Of a stretch of DNA of 64,000 nt, positions 35,531-45,048 are shown in pieces. Origin of the DNA: Verrucomicrobiota bacterium (GTDB taxonomy: Bacteria > Verrucomicrobiota > Verrucomicrobiia > Verrucomicrobiales > Verrucomicrobiaceae); contig JAFLEI010000013.1 of NCBI GenBank assembly GCA_017301975.1, forward strand, positions 97,751 to 161,750, written 5' to 3'. Position numbers and translations under genes: made by a program. Position 1 is the stretch's first letter. Every line of letters starts with the position of its first letter. The notes beneath the pieces were generated by a model. It searched no databases, had not been told where the DNA came from, and was given only the letters and a program-made list of their open reading frames with translations.

Positions 35531-37072
35531 TCAATGGCTCGGGCCGTCATCTCCTTCAGAAATGACGACCGGTTGGTAGCCACCACGGGACTTGAACCAG
35601 AAGAACATCCCAAGGTAACAGGCCAGCATGAAGCTGGGAAGAATGGCGATGGTGGTGAAGACGCTGCGCTTGCTGGCGGCCTGCACGGTCTCGAGTTCCT
35701 GATGCTGTGGGGCAGGGAGGGCTTTGATTTTCTCCTGGTTCAGCGTCGGCGCATTGCCGAAGATGCCAGCCTTAGGCTCGCCTTTGATCTGAGAATACAA
35801 AGCGCTGTGCTCTGTCGCGGAAAGGCGTTCGGCCATGTCGAGGTCCTGCTTGTGGCCGATGTAGGGGCTGCCGAGCACCCCCAGAAAAAGCACGCCAACA
35901 GCAGAAACCCCATTCAGTGTGAGGGCTCCACCTTTCGGGAACTGCTCGGCCGTGAGCCCCAGCGTGGTGCTCCACAGGAAAGTCTTGCCCAAGGCATACA
36001 CACTCGCGGCCGCGAGGATGACCCAGCCGGTGGCATGCGAAAGGAAAATCAGCCCCGTGATGGCAATGGCCCCGCTGATCACCAGCAGGCCGATGGGCGA
36101 GAATCGGTGCACAATGGGCCCCGCGTAAAAGCGCAGCACCGTCATGATGACGGACACATACACAAAGATCCACGTGGCGAAGTTCGGGAAATCAGGGCCG
36201 CTGAGCTTGAGCAGCTCCGGCATCCACCCATCGGTGCCGAGTTCCGTCGTGGCCAGCGGTCCAATGGTGATGAGTACCACAATGAAGAGCCAGTTGCCCA
36301 GGGAATGGGTATAGAAGCCTGTGGCCGCACCCAGCACCAGCCCGGCGATAAGCGAGTCCCGCAGAGAGGCCTCATAGCCGATCATCTGCACGACCGCGCA
36401 GTAAACCAGAGATCCGATGATGAAGGAGCCCACCGCTCCCACTTCCTTAAGCATGTCGCGGTAGCTCACCCCGGCGGCCACGCGCTCATTCACCGGGAAG
36501 CTGCGCGGCAGGATGAGCAGCGTGTAGAGCACCACAGGGATGAAACACAGCGCGAATCGGAACTGCCACACCGCATTGAAGAACAGCTTGGTGTCTGGGA
36601 GCAGCGCACAAAACAGCGCGCCCAGCGCCAGACCTGCCGGCCAGCCCGCGTGCAGGATGTTCAGCCACTTCGATTTGTTCTTGCTGAAGACCGTGGCGAC
36701 GACCGGATTGATGAACGATTCCACCGTGCCATTCGCCACCGCGATGAGCAGCGAGCTCCAGTAAAAGTCTTCATAGCCTGAGGCGCGCAGGGTGAGCACC
36801 AGTGAAACGACATGGCAGCCGGCGGCAAACAGCGCGACCGTCTTGTAGCCGATGCGGTCAATGATCAGGCTGAAAAAGATGATGCTCAGCGCAAAAGGCC
36901 ACATGCCTGCTCCATTGATCGCCCCCTTCTGGGACTCCGACAGATTGAAGCTGTTCTGCAGTTCCCCAATCGTGTTGGCTCTCACCCCAAACACAAACGA
37001 AGTGGCAACCAGGGCGATGAAGCACGCCCAGAAGAGTTTCATGTCGGCTTTGCCGGAGGTGGTCTGAGTCAT
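35531..37072 (-). CDS. MFS permease, paralogue of the neighbouring FucP-like transporter
   Basis: 513 residues from the ATG at 37072 (MTQTTSGKADMKLFWACF), chosen because earlier in-frame sequence is not MFS-like. About 12 membrane segments. NGTVESFINPVVATVFSKNKSKWLNILHAGWPAG mirrors the neighbour's motif. LDMAERLSATEHSALYSQIKGEPKAG is part of the same late hydrophilic insert. Likely a sugar-type symporter of the inner membrane. Two tandem paralogues suggest different substrates or conditions. Confidence 0.85.
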   Translation of the reverse strand: MTQTTSGKADMKLFWACFIALVATSFVFGVRANTIGELQNSFNLSESQKGAINGAGMWPFALSIIFFSLIIDRIGYKTVALFAAGCHVVSLVLTLRASGYEDFYWSSLLIAVANGTVESFINPVVATVFSKNKSKWLNILHAGWPAGLALGALFCALLPDTKLFFNAVWQFRFALCFIPVVLYTLLILPRSFPVNERVAAGVSYRDMLKEVGAVGSFIIGSLVYCAVVQMIGYEASLRDSLIAGLVLGAATGFYTHSLGNWLFIVVLITIGPLATTELGTDGWMPELLKLSGPDFPNFATWIFVYVSVIMTVLRFYAGPIVHRFSPIGLLVISGAIAITGLIFLSHATGWVILAAASVYALGKTFLWSTTLGLTAEQFPKGGALTLNGVSAVGVLFLGVLGSPYIGHKQDLDMAERLSATEHSALYSQIKGEPKAGIFGNAPTLNQEKIKALPAPQHQELETVQAASKRSVFTTIAILPSFMLACYLGMFFWFKSRGGYQPVVISEGDDGPSH

Positions 37073-37160
37073 GGCGTGAGAAGGGATCGGTCGAGGAGGG
37101 GCGATTCCAGCAAAAGCAGCCTCACAGCGCAATGTCTTTTTCCGAGTTCGAGAAATAAGA

Positions 37161-37556
37161 TCACCGGGGTTGTTCGGAGCGGATGTCATGGCTGAACGGC
37201 TTGTTGTTCAAGGCATCATTCAGGCTTTGGCTGAGGATGGAGATTTGCTGCCGTTCTGGGTGGAACTTCCATTCATCGACTTTGGTGAATTTGAAGGCTT
37301 GTTGGATTCCCTTGTAGTGGTTGATGGCGGCTAATTCATCAATTGAAACGATGACGTGCCCAAAATCACGGAGCAGGAAGTGGCGTTCGTATTGTCGCTC
37401 AAAATCTTTGTAGCACCAGACGGAGAAGCAAAGCCCGAATACAGATGCGCACGTCAAGAGTGTCATCTTGCGGGATCGCGGTCGCAACTGCGCGAAGATC
37501 AGCAGCCCGCTACAGACCAGCACGACAAACAGCAGGCAGAGAATGAGTGTTACCAT
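37161..37556 (-). CDS. Unknown small membrane protein
   Basis: 131 residues from the ATG at 37556 (MVTLILCLLFVVLVCSG); an earlier start at 37598 would add 14. Two membrane segments lie at about 3-20 and 32-48, followed by a soluble tail of about 80 residues rich in charged and aromatic residues. Its codon use is less GC-rich than its neighbours. No family recognised. Confidence 0.55.
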   Translation of the reverse strand: MVTLILCLLFVVLVCSGLLIFAQLRPRSRKMTLLTCASVFGLCFSVWCYKDFERQYERHFLLRDFGHVIVSIDELAAINHYKGIQQAFKFTKVDEWKFHPERQQISILSQSLNDALNNKPFSHDIRSEQPR

Positions 37557-37643
37557 CGGTTGGCTTGGTTGTATGGCTGCTCTGAAAACTATTTCCAAAG
37601 CAAGTTTGTGAACTCAAGGTAAACCGCGTTCTGGCGAAGGCAC

Positions 37644-38684
37644 CTACAGCCTCCGCAGCCCATCCTCCGTCATCGCGCACGGGATCGCCTCATCAATCTC
37701 ATTAATGCGGGCCAGTGTTTCATCACTCAGGACCAGATCAGCCGCAGCAAGGCTCTCATTCAACTGCGCCACCGTCGTCGCACCCACGATCGTGGAGGCC
37801 ACAAAGTCATGCTGCTTGCTCCAGGCCAGCGCCAGCGCCGTCACACTCACCCCCAGATCAGCCGCAATCACCTGCAGACGCGCGGTGGTCTCAAGGCTCC
37901 GCTCATTGACAAAGCGCGCCGCCATCTTCTTCTGACGCGGGCCGCCGTTCAAAATGTAGTCAGTGAATCGCGCACCCTTCGGCAATGAGCCCCCATTGTA
38001 CTTGCCGCACAACACCCCGCCACCCAGCGGCGAGTACGGCAGCAGGCTCACCCCTTCCTTGCGGCACACCTGCGCCAGTTCGCTCTCGCAGCGGCGGTTG
38101 ATCAGGGAAAAATTATTCTGCACCGTCGCCATGCGGGCGAGGCCGTGCTTCTCCGCCTCCCACAGATTTTTCATCACGCCCCAGCTGGTTTCATTGCTGC
38201 TGCCCCAGGCGCGGATCTTGCCCTGATCGATGAGATCGGTCAGCGCCCCCAGCGTCTCCTCCTGCTGCATGCCGTGGTCCGGCCAATGCGTCTGATAAAG
38301 GTCAATGTAATCTGTCTGCAGCCGTCGCAGGCTGTCCTCGCAGGCCTGAAAGATCTGGCGGCGGTCCAGCGCGGTGGAGCCACCACGCACCGGCGGGCGG
38401 AACCAGCCATGCCCAGGCCCCGTCACCTTCGAAGCAATGATGATCTCGCCACGCTTCTGCCCCTTCAGCCACTTGCCCACGATCTGCTCCGTCACCCCAA
38501 ACAACTCCGCACTCGGCGGCACCGGATACAGCTCGGCCGTGTCAAAAAAGTCGATCCCCGCCTCGAGGGCCCGGTCCATGATTTCAAATGACATTTCCTC
38601 ATCAGCCTGCAGGCCAAAAGTCATGGTTCCCATGCAGATGTCCGTGACGACAATTCCGGTGCGCCCAAGGCGGTTGCGTTTCAT
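37644..38684 (-). CDS. Aldo/keto reductase
   Basis: 346 residues. The catalytic tetrad is visible: D48 and Y53 ([11 protein letters not shown]), K86 (IIIASKVTG) and H133 (YQTHWPDHG). The length and QTHWPD resemble the YajO/Tas branch. It reduces aldehydes or ketones with NADPH in the cytoplasm; substrate unknown. It stands alone between the unknown membrane protein and the DUF2071 gene, all on the minus strand. Confidence 0.92.
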   Translation of the reverse strand: MKRNRLGRTGIVVTDICMGTMTFGLQADEEMSFEIMDRALEAGIDFFDTAELYPVPPSAELFGVTEQIVGKWLKGQKRGEIIIASKVTGPGHGWFRPPVRGGSTALDRRQIFQACEDSLRRLQTDYIDLYQTHWPDHGMQQEETLGALTDLIDQGKIRAWGSSNETSWGVMKNLWEAEKHGLARMATVQNNFSLINRRCESELAQVCRKEGVSLLPYSPLGGGVLCGKYNGGSLPKGARFTDYILNGGPRQKKMAARFVNERSLETTARLQVIAADLGVSVTALALAWSKQHDFVASTIVGATTVAQLNESLAAADLVLSDETLARINEIDEAIPCAMTEDGLRRL

Positions 38685-38749
38685 AAGGCGCGGATGCTAG
38701 CAGCTATGGCCGGAGAGCCAAGGGCAAAGCACTGCCGAACAACACCAAG

Positions 38750-39505
38750 CTAATCGACCGCAGGGCTTGAGGGAGTTCGTTCGGTGAACATATCAGGCTC
38801 TCCGTGCCACTGGTGGCTGAGGTCGCGCATGATGAGAGCGTGGTCAAAGGTGACACTGCCTGCGGGAAATACTGATTCGTCTGCGAAGAACGAGGACTCG
38901 ACGTGCTCGACTGCGAGTGGACGCACCTGCCAGCTGTCGGTCTGAAGCCGAATGCCATCGAGTCGGCAGCAATCGCGGGTGACGGAGTAGCCAACGCTGC
39001 CGCCCTCGAAGTAGGCGGAAGACTCGGCCAGTGACTCGAAGCACGAAGTCTCTGGAAACGAGTCGCTTTCGTGCGCACGAAGTTGAACCGCCATGCGCCT
39101 GTCACGCGCTCGAACGGACATGGAAATGTGGGATCCGTCGTCGGTGACGGCGAAATTGGCGAAGTGATGCTCTCCGGGAAAGATGCGCCCGCCCGCGACA
39201 TGGTTGAGCCAGGAGCCGGTGTCGCGGCGCGGGATGAATACACCCTCGCGCGGTTCACCAGAAGGATCGTCCCACCGCACGGCGATGCGGTGAGCGGCGT
39301 TTTCGCTGGAGATGCCGCAGCAGCGCGGGAGCCATCCGGGGCGAATCTGCTCAAGCCGGATCAGACAGATGCCAGCGATCGCGCAGCCACGGTGCAGCTT
39401 GGGGAGGAAAGGTGGAGGCAGAAAGCGGCCCATCACCTCAGCATCCACCCGGAAATTGATGAGCAATCTGCGACGAATCAAACCGTGGATGACTGGAAGG
39501 CGCAT
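38750..39505 (-). CDS. DUF2071 family protein
   Basis: 251 residues from the ATG at 39505 (MRLPVIHGLIRRRLLINFRVD). The family pattern is clear: RFLPPPFLPKLHRGCAIAGICLIRL, SENAAHRIAVRWDD and REGVFIPRRDTGSWLNHVAGG. DUF2071 belongs to the acetoacetate-decarboxylase-like fold; no activity is established. An earlier start at 39550 would add 15 residues without similarity. Confidence 0.82.
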   Translation of the reverse strand: MRLPVIHGLIRRRLLINFRVDAEVMGRFLPPPFLPKLHRGCAIAGICLIRLEQIRPGWLPRCCGISSENAAHRIAVRWDDPSGEPREGVFIPRRDTGSWLNHVAGGRIFPGEHHFANFAVTDDGSHISMSVRARDRRMAVQLRAHESDSFPETSCFESLAESSAYFEGGSVGYSVTRDCCRLDGIRLQTDSWQVRPLAVEHVESSFFADESVFPAGSVTFDHALIMRDLSHQWHGEPDMFTERTPSSPAVD

Positions 39506-39576
39506 GGTGGAAAGGGAAATGGCCCCATGTTCAGCGATCCGGCACCGCAATCAATGCTGCGTTAGGCATATAACCC

Positions 39577-40080
39577 TCACGGTTTGCTCTTGAGCAGGAT
39601 CGGATAAGGCGGGTCGTATTTGTTGCAACGGAGGCGCAGTTTCTCGCCTTTTTTGACCCTCTTGAAGAAGATCGTCTGGGCGCGGTTGTCATTTTTCACC
39701 AGGTCGCCGCCGAGGTCGTTCTTGCTCACTCGATCCCAGCCTTTGGATTTGAAATTCTTTTCCGTCCAGCGCTCTTTCTCCCAGTTTCCGGACTGGTTGC
39801 CTTGGTAGTCCCAGTTGCAGGCGAGGAAAAGATAGCCATCCGCCTGGACCTCAATATCAGCGACACCATTGGTGCTTTCGGTAGGCGTAAAAATGGTTGC
39901 CCCATGATTCGTAAAAAAGGCTGGAATACGTGCCCAGCCTTTTTTGTCGGCACTGGTCACGAGCGGTACGGGCTGCATGTTCAGAACCGAAATCGTGGCC
40001 GACGATCCGACCAAGGCGCGTAAGTTCTCGGCGTGTACGAGGTTAGGGAGCAGGATCAGGAAGGCGAGTAAAGTTTTCAT
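39577..40080 (-). CDS. Unknown secreted protein
   Basis: 167 residues with a clear signal peptide (MKTLLAFLILLPNLVHA), so it should be periplasmic or outer. The mature part contains WARIPAFFTNHGATIFTPTES, ADIEVQADGYLFLACNWDYQG and a basic C-terminal region. It resembles a small beta-sandwich domain by pattern, but no family is recognised. Lower GC than its neighbours. It precedes smpB on the same strand by 167 nt. Confidence 0.65.
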   Translation of the reverse strand: MKTLLAFLILLPNLVHAENLRALVGSSATISVLNMQPVPLVTSADKKGWARIPAFFTNHGATIFTPTESTNGVADIEVQADGYLFLACNWDYQGNQSGNWEKERWTEKNFKSKGWDRVSKNDLGGDLVKNDNRAQTIFFKRVKKGEKLRLRCNKYDPPYPILLKSKP

Positions 40081-40237
40081 GGTGACAGGGGCGATGCTCT
40101 ATGAACGGTTGAGCAGGAGGATCTTTCCAAGCAGAATTGAAATCTTTTCCCAAAACGCACAAAGGAGGGGGCGGCTGTGAGCTCCACTGCGGAAAACGGC
40201 CTCGTGTATCTCCTTGAGGAGCCGGGAGGGCAGACAA

Positions 40238-40256
40238 CGGCGGTGTCCTACCGCCG
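40238..40256 (-). terminator. Hairpin overlapping the smpB stop codon
   Basis: CGGCGGT and ACCGCCG form a perfect 7-bp stem with a 5-nt loop. On the minus strand the 5' arm contains the last codons and the first base of the smpB stop (40250-40248), so coding and terminator signals share bases. TTGTCT follows. Confidence 0.5.
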
Positions 40257-40709
40257 GTTCTTCTGATTAAAATTCGCCACCGTCCTCGCCGCTTCGCGAT
40301 TCTCCGCCTTCTCCTTCAAATCCTGCCTCTGGTCCCCGTGGGTCTTGCCCTTGCCGACGCCGACTTCGACCTTGATGTGGGGACCTTTCCAGTACATGCG
40401 CAGCACGGGAAGCGCCAGACCCTTCTGCTGCGTCTGCGCCAGCAGCTTCATGATTTCGTTCTTATGAAGCAGGAGTCGGCGGGTGCGGCGCGGCTCGTGC
40501 GTGGTGTGGCTGGCCTTGTCGTAAAGCTGGATGTCGCACCCGTAGAGCCAGACCTGACCGCGATCCACCCGGGCGAAAGCATCCGAGATATTAAGCTTCC
40601 CGAGGCGGATGGATTTGACCTCGGTGCCGCGGAGCTCGATCCCAGCCTCGTACCTTTCGAGGATGTGGTAGTCGCGCGGGGCTTTGCGATTCGTGGCGAT
40701 CTCGGACAT
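40248..40709 (-). CDS. smpB: SsrA-binding protein
   Basis: 153 residues, the usual length. Family motifs: NRKAPRDYHILERYEAGIELRGTEVKSIR, DAFARVDRGQVWLYGCDI, and the basic C-terminal tail (KGKTHGDQRQDLKEKAENREAAR). It binds tmRNA and brings it to stalled ribosomes for trans-translation. The tmRNA gene (ssrA) was looked for around it and is not visible. rpoZ lies 69 nt upstream on the same strand. Confidence 0.97.
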   Translation of the reverse strand: MSEIATNRKAPRDYHILERYEAGIELRGTEVKSIRLGKLNISDAFARVDRGQVWLYGCDIQLYDKASHTTHEPRRTRRLLLHKNEIMKLLAQTQQKGLALPVLRMYWKGPHIKVEVGVGKGKTHGDQRQDLKEKAENREAARTVANFNQKNRR

Positions 40710-40778
40710 GGGTCGCGCGGTGAACCGCTGATGTTGACGATGAACTGGCGGTTCTGCCGGGTCGGGCAGGGGGGGGGC

Positions 40779-40982
40779 CTAGAGTTGGTCGGCGGTCGCG
40801 ATGGTGATCTTGCCCTGAATGATTTCAAGGAGAGCCAGATCGGCCTCACGAAGGCCGGGACGACGCTCGACGAGCACGGCATGGCCCGCCGCGATCTGAC
40901 GGACTCGCTTGGAGACCATGTTGATCAGGATGGGGTGGTCTTTGACGATTAGCGCGGCTTGTTCGACGAGGTCAGCTCTCAT
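40779..40982 (-). CDS. rpoZ: RNA polymerase omega subunit
   Basis: 67 residues from the ATG at 40982 (MRADLVEQAALIVKDHPILINMVSKRVRQIAAGHAVLVE). The pattern NMVSKRVRQIAAG...LREADLALLEIIQGKI is the omega signature. It helps assemble RNA polymerase. The frame is open further upstream but the longer form is not omega-like. Short for the family, as is common outside Proteobacteria. Confidence 0.88.
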   Translation of the reverse strand: MRADLVEQAALIVKDHPILINMVSKRVRQIAAGHAVLVERRPGLREADLALLEIIQGKITIATADQL

Positions 40983-41113
40983 AAATTGAAATCGGGGCTG
41001 GGATTGGGGGCGCAGAGAATAAGGGGAGACTCGTGGGGTGCAACTGTTATGTTCCTGCATTTCCCCTTGCGGAACGGGGGGCGGTATTGTCTCATCGGCG
41101 CTCGATTTGACTC

Positions 41114-42133
41114 ATGAAGAAAGCTCTTATTACCGGCATCACAGGACAGGACGGCTCGTATCTCACGGAACTGCTGCTCGAAAAGGGCTATGAAGTGCAC
41201 GGCATCATTCGCCGGGCTTCAAGTTTCAACACGGGGCGTCTTCAGCACCTGTTTGAGCCGGAATCCCACCTGCCTTCCAAGAATCTGCACCTGCATTATG
41301 GAGACTTGATGGACTCGGTGGCGTTGGTGAAGCTTCTCTATGAGCTGAAGCCGGACGAAGTATACAATCTGGGCGCGCAAAGCCATGTACGAGTGTCCTT
41401 TGACGTGCCCGAAAGCACCGGGGACATCGTCGGCCTGGGGACCCAGCGCATTCTGGAGGCCATCCGCGAGACAGGTCTGGTGGGCAAGGTGCGCTTCTAT
41501 CAGGCCTCCTCCTCGGAAATGTTTGGCAAGGTGCAGGAGGTTCCACAGGTGGAGACCACCCCCTTCTGGCCGCGCTCCCCCTACGCCTGCGCCAAGGTTT
41601 ACGGCCACTGGCTCACGGTCAACTACCGCGAGAGCTATGGCCTGCACGCCAGCAGCGGCATCCTTTTCAACCACGAGTCCCCACGCCGTGGCGAGACCTT
41701 TGTGACGCGCAAAATCACCCGTGCCGCCACCCGCATCAAAATGGGCCTGCAGGACAAGCTCTTCCTGGGGAACATGGACGCGAAGCGCGACTGGGGCTAC
41801 GCGAAGGACTACGTGGAAATGATGTGGATGATGCTCCAGCAGGACGAGCCGGATGATTACGTCATCGCGACGAACGAGACCCACAGCGTCAAGGAATTCG
41901 TCCAGGAGACCTTCGGCGCACTCGATCTCGACTGGGAGCAGTATGTCAAATACGATGCCCGTTATGAGCGCCCCGCGGAGGTGGAGCTCCTCATCGGGGA
42001 TCCCGCCAAAGCGCGCAAAAAGCTCGGCTGGGAGCCGAAAGTCAAGTTCAAGGAACTCGTGCAGATCATGGTGGAAGCCGACCTGAAGATGGCAAAGCAC
42101 GAACTGGCGGTGAAAAACGCGACAGCTGCTTGA
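41114..42133 (+). CDS. gmd: GDP-mannose 4,6-dehydratase
   Basis: 339 residues. NAD(P)-binding [12 protein letters not shown] (8-19), [41 protein letters not shown], and the catalytic Y157xxxK161 in [12 protein letters not shown] are all present. [19 protein letters not shown] is a Gmd hallmark. It makes GDP-4-keto-6-deoxymannose, the first step to GDP-fucose and related sugars for surface polysaccharide. Divergent from rpoZ. The polysaccharide export genes start about 1.1 kb downstream, which fits a common role. Confidence 0.96.
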   Translation: MKKALITGITGQDGSYLTELLLEKGYEVHGIIRRASSFNTGRLQHLFEPESHLPSKNLHLHYGDLMDSVALVKLLYELKPDEVYNLGAQSHVRVSFDVPESTGDIVGLGTQRILEAIRETGLVGKVRFYQASSSEMFGKVQEVPQVETTPFWPRSPYACAKVYGHWLTVNYRESYGLHASSGILFNHESPRRGETFVTRKITRAATRIKMGLQDKLFLGNMDAKRDWGYAKDYVEMMWMMLQQDEPDDYVIATNETHSVKEFVQETFGALDLDWEQYVKYDARYERPAEVELLIGDPAKARKKLGWEPKVKFKELVQIMVEADLKMAKHELAVKNATAA

Positions 42134-42157
42134 TCGGCTGGGCCAATTCGACCTGGA

Positions 42158-42183
42158 ACCGGCGAGCGCCATCGCTCGCTGGT
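42158..42183. terminator. Hairpin between gmd and the deaminase gene
   Basis: GCGAGCG (42162-42168) pairs with CGCTCGC (42173-42179) around a 4-nt loop, extended by ACC/GGT outside one mismatch. It lies 25 nt after the gmd stop and before the convergent deaminase gene, so it may serve both. Confidence 0.5.
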
Positions 42184-42270
42184 GATCGTTGATGGACGCG
42201 ACGGTGCACCGGAACTGGTCGCGAATGGGTGGGACTAGGCCCGAGTTCGCCCCCACCTGCGCGAAAAAGC

Positions 42271-42747
42271 CTACCGCGGACTGCTGTCTCCGGCCGTGAT
42301 GATCTGCGGGTAGTCAGCCAGCTGGATTAGCGGAATGCCATACCGCCCGGCGATGGCATCTGCCTCGGACTCAGGGTAGTCATCGCGGAAATAGACTTCT
42401 TTGACCCCATACGCGCAAAGCATCTGCATGCAGCTGGTGCAGGGCTTGGTGGTGCAGGCGACCAGCCGCACATTGCCTCGGGTGAAAAGGCTGCACAGGT
42501 TCACCTCGGCATGCAGCATGTATTTACGGCGTGCATCCCGATCCGCCCAAAAGTCAGGGTCAGCATCATAACCCGGGGCCAGGCCATTGTAGGCGGTCCC
42601 GATCACCCGGTTGTCAAAGTCGATGGCCACCGCCCCCACTTTCCTGAACGGATCCTCCGAACGGAGGCTCGCCACATGGGCAAGGGCCATGGCGTATTCG
42701 GGAATGGTCAACCGCGCTGCCGGGGCAGGATGGACTTCAAGAGGCAT
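42271..42747 (-). CDS. dCMP/cytidine deaminase family protein
   Basis: 158 residues. Zinc site: H79-A-E81 in MLHAEVNLCSL, and C103/C106 in TTKPCTSCMQML, as in deoxycytidylate deaminases. VGAVAIDFDNRVIGTAYNGLAPG is the usual substrate-side region. It probably converts dCMP to dUMP for thymidylate synthesis. Single gene, convergent with gmd. A 22-bp palindrome lies 65 nt upstream of the start. Confidence 0.9.
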   Translation of the reverse strand: MPLEVHPAPAARLTIPEYAMALAHVASLRSEDPFRKVGAVAIDFDNRVIGTAYNGLAPGYDADPDFWADRDARRKYMLHAEVNLCSLFTRGNVRLVACTTKPCTSCMQMLCAYGVKEVYFRDDYPESEADAIAGRYGIPLIQLADYPQIITAGDSSPR

Positions 42748-42811
42748 GACCGCACATGAACTTTGAATGCTGCTGCGTCAATGGGGAGCGGTGCCCACGT
42801 ATGTTTTTCAA

Positions 42812-42833
42812 ATGTTCAAAATCATTTGAACAT
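42812..42833. promoter_or_regulatory. Perfect inverted repeat, operator candidate
   Basis: ATGTTCAAA-ATCA-TTTGAACAT is a perfect 9-bp inverted repeat. Further TTCAAA- and GAAC-like half-sites flank it (42807 and 42840-42847). It sits in an AT-rich gap between the deaminase gene (minus) and a small open frame (plus), so it could control either direction. Confidence 0.55.
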
Positions 42834-42891
42834 GTTAAAATGAACAGTATCTAGGATTCGGAAAGTTATCTTAATTATCACAGCCAAACCC

Positions 42892-43101
42892 ATGAACTCT
42901 TCCAACTCCAAGCGCCTTCCAATCGGTAAATTGTTCGGCAAATTACGCAGCTTAATCGCCTTGGCTCCGCAGGCCAATTCCCCTCATCGTTCTTGGGACA
43001 GGGCTTCATCGCGGGAAATTCAGCTCGAGTTTGATTTCGAGCACAGGAAGCGTGCCCGCGAGGCGAGAAGTGCCGTAGCTGTGGTTGCTTTTAAGAACTG
43101 A
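42892..43101 (+). CDS. Possible small unknown protein
   Basis: 69 residues, basic, no membrane segment, containing REIQLEFDFEHRKRAREARSA. It has no Shine-Dalgarno site and no family that I recognise. It is kept because it follows an AT-rich, operator-like upstream region and is not overlapped by another gene. It may be chance. Confidence 0.35.
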   Translation: MNSSNSKRLPIGKLFGKLRSLIALAPQANSPHRSWDRASSREIQLEFDFEHRKRAREARSAVAVVAFKN

Positions 43102-43253
43102 GGCGGAGCAGACTGGATGGGGTGTAGCGGCTAGCGCCAGATGCTTGGATATCAAGGTCAAAAATGTGGCAAAATCGGGAAAAATTTGGTATGGACAAAA
43201 GGTGGTAAAATTGCTTGTATCAGTGTTTAAATCCCGACCCAATCACTCCCGTC

Positions 43254-44954
43254 ATGCTGATTAATCACTCTCGACACATCCCCATCAATGCCCTTCTGAT
43301 GGTGATCACCCTCTCGGCTGGCTGCTTGTTGCCGCTTCGTTCAAGCGCTCAATTTGGCGTCTCGCCGTCCCAAACCAGCAACTTTTTTAATGACCTTCGC
43401 TCCCGCACCGGTCAGATGAAAAAGACGACCCAGACATCTGCCCGCAGTGGAGATGTGGTGTATGACTATGAGAAAGGTGCCTACGTCAGCCAGGAGGATC
43501 AGGAGGGGTACCAGAGTCTCCAGCAATTGCTGCGTTCTGACCGTCAGATCTCGCAGCCTTCCGTGCGCAGCGGCAGTTCTGCCTTCGCCGCCCGTGCCGT
43601 GGGTGATTATACCACCTATTCGGGTCAGTATTCACAAGCCCTGAGCTACTTTGCCCCGACCTACACCTCGGATCCTTTCCTCACCGGAAAGCGCAATCTC
43701 AAGGTTGGCCCTGTGAACATCGGTTTGGGTCTCTACCAAGGTTTCGAGTACAACAGCAACATCCGCCGCACCGCCGTGCCGGTGTCTGACGTGATCAGCA
43801 GCACGCTTCTCAATGTCAGCGCCAACTACCGCATTTCGCAGAACAACGTGCTGAGTTTCACCGGCGGCCTCGGTGTGGACCATTACTTCAATCATCCGGA
43901 GCTGGCTGCATACGGTAACGGGAATTATCTCATCAACGTTCTGCCAGGAACGACTCTCGCCTTTGATATCAAGGCTGGCCCGGTGAACTTCACCATTTAT
44001 GACCGCATGTCCATGCGCCCTGCGCTGAACAATGCGTTCGTTGGTGCCGGAAACAATTCGAGTTTCGGTGTCTTCCAGAACGATTTTGGTGTGGCCGCCA
44101 ACTGGCAGATCAATTCGGCCTGGGCGCTTGCGGTGAACTACACAAACACCATTTCCGAGGCTCTCGGCAGCCAGAACAAGCAGTTCAGCCGTACGATGAA
44201 CACGCTGCATGCCTCTCTGACCTACAGCCCTACCGCAACCTGGATTTTGGGAACGGAAGGCGGGGTTTCATTCCTGAACTACGTGAATCCTACTTTGAAC
44301 GACGGTGTTCTCTTCAACTGGGGCGCTTTTGTCAGTGTTCCGCTGGGCAAGTCCACCATTGTCAAGCTGGCCGGCGGTCTGCAGTCCTTCAACTTTGATG
44401 CGCCCACGATTTTTGCCCCGGCAGGTCCTGGCGACAGTTCGGACCTCAACAGCTACTACTACAACTTCAGCATCACGAACCAGCTCAATGCTCGCTTCAG
44501 CCACACCCTGACCATCGGGCATGAGTCCTCGATCAATTTGGCCTCGAACTTCATCACTGCCGACTTCGTCAACTACGGCGTCTCAATGGTTGCTTGGAAA
44601 GGCGGCCGCTTCTCGGTCTCCGGCTACTACGAAAACGCCAGGCCTTCACTTACCGACCCAACTTTCCCAGGCACCGGCTACAAGCTGACTCAGTTCGGTG
44701 TTGACTTTTATTACACCCATCAGCTCACCTCCAAGCTGCGCGCTGGAACCGGCTATCACTTTGGCCGTGCAGATTACTACGGCGTGGTTGGAAGAGATGC
44801 AGACCAGAGTGGTTTCTCCTTTGATTTGAACTACAGCCTGACCGCCAAGGCCGGTCTTAACCTCGGTTATCGCTATTTCGTGACCAATTATAAGCAGTCC
44901 AATGGGGATTCCACCCAGACGCGTGTGATTTTGGGCTTGAATTACAATTTCTAA
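43254..44954 (+). CDS. Outer-membrane beta-barrel protein of the exopolysaccharide locus
   Basis: 566 residues from the ATG at 43254 (MLINHSRHIPINALLMVITL...SSAQ), giving a signal peptide cut near SSAQF. The rest alternates polar and hydrophobic residues in strands (e.g. VGPVNIGLGLYQGFEYNSNIRR) and ends in LGLNYNF, an outer-membrane barrel terminus. An earlier start at 43215 is less signal-like. It is followed by Wza-like and Wzc-like genes. This order suggests it is the outer-membrane barrel for polysaccharide export, but a porin role cannot be ruled out. Confidence 0.8.
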   Translation: MLINHSRHIPINALLMVITLSAGCLLPLRSSAQFGVSPSQTSNFFNDLRSRTGQMKKTTQTSARSGDVVYDYEKGAYVSQEDQEGYQSLQQLLRSDRQISQPSVRSGSSAFAARAVGDYTTYSGQYSQALSYFAPTYTSDPFLTGKRNLKVGPVNIGLGLYQGFEYNSNIRRTAVPVSDVISSTLLNVSANYRISQNNVLSFTGGLGVDHYFNHPELAAYGNGNYLINVLPGTTLAFDIKAGPVNFTIYDRMSMRPALNNAFVGAGNNSSFGVFQNDFGVAANWQINSAWALAVNYTNTISEALGSQNKQFSRTMNTLHASLTYSPTATWILGTEGGVSFLNYVNPTLNDGVLFNWGAFVSVPLGKSTIVKLAGGLQSFNFDAPTIFAPAGPGDSSDLNSYYYNFSITNQLNARFSHTLTIGHESSINLASNFITADFVNYGVSMVAWKGGRFSVSGYYENARPSLTDPTFPGTGYKLTQFGVDFYYTHQLTSKLRAGTGYHFGRADYYGVVGRDADQSGFSFDLNYSLTAKAGLNLGYRYFVTNYKQSNGDSTQTRVILGLNYNF

Positions 44955-45048
44955 CGAAACTGATCGTAACAGGTCTATGACTTTTGATCCCCGCCGGGCC
45001 ACGGTCGGCTCAGGTGCTTGAGGACATCAAAAATCATTCACTATCATC

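Noticed and set aside
35525..36781. 418-codon open frame on the plus strand across the second MFS gene
   Set aside because: Translation is charged and low-complexity without hydrophobic core; the opposite strand encodes an obvious permease.
40050..40250. tmRNA gene next to smpB
   Set aside because: Looked for the tRNA-like ends and a tag frame near smpB; nothing fits.
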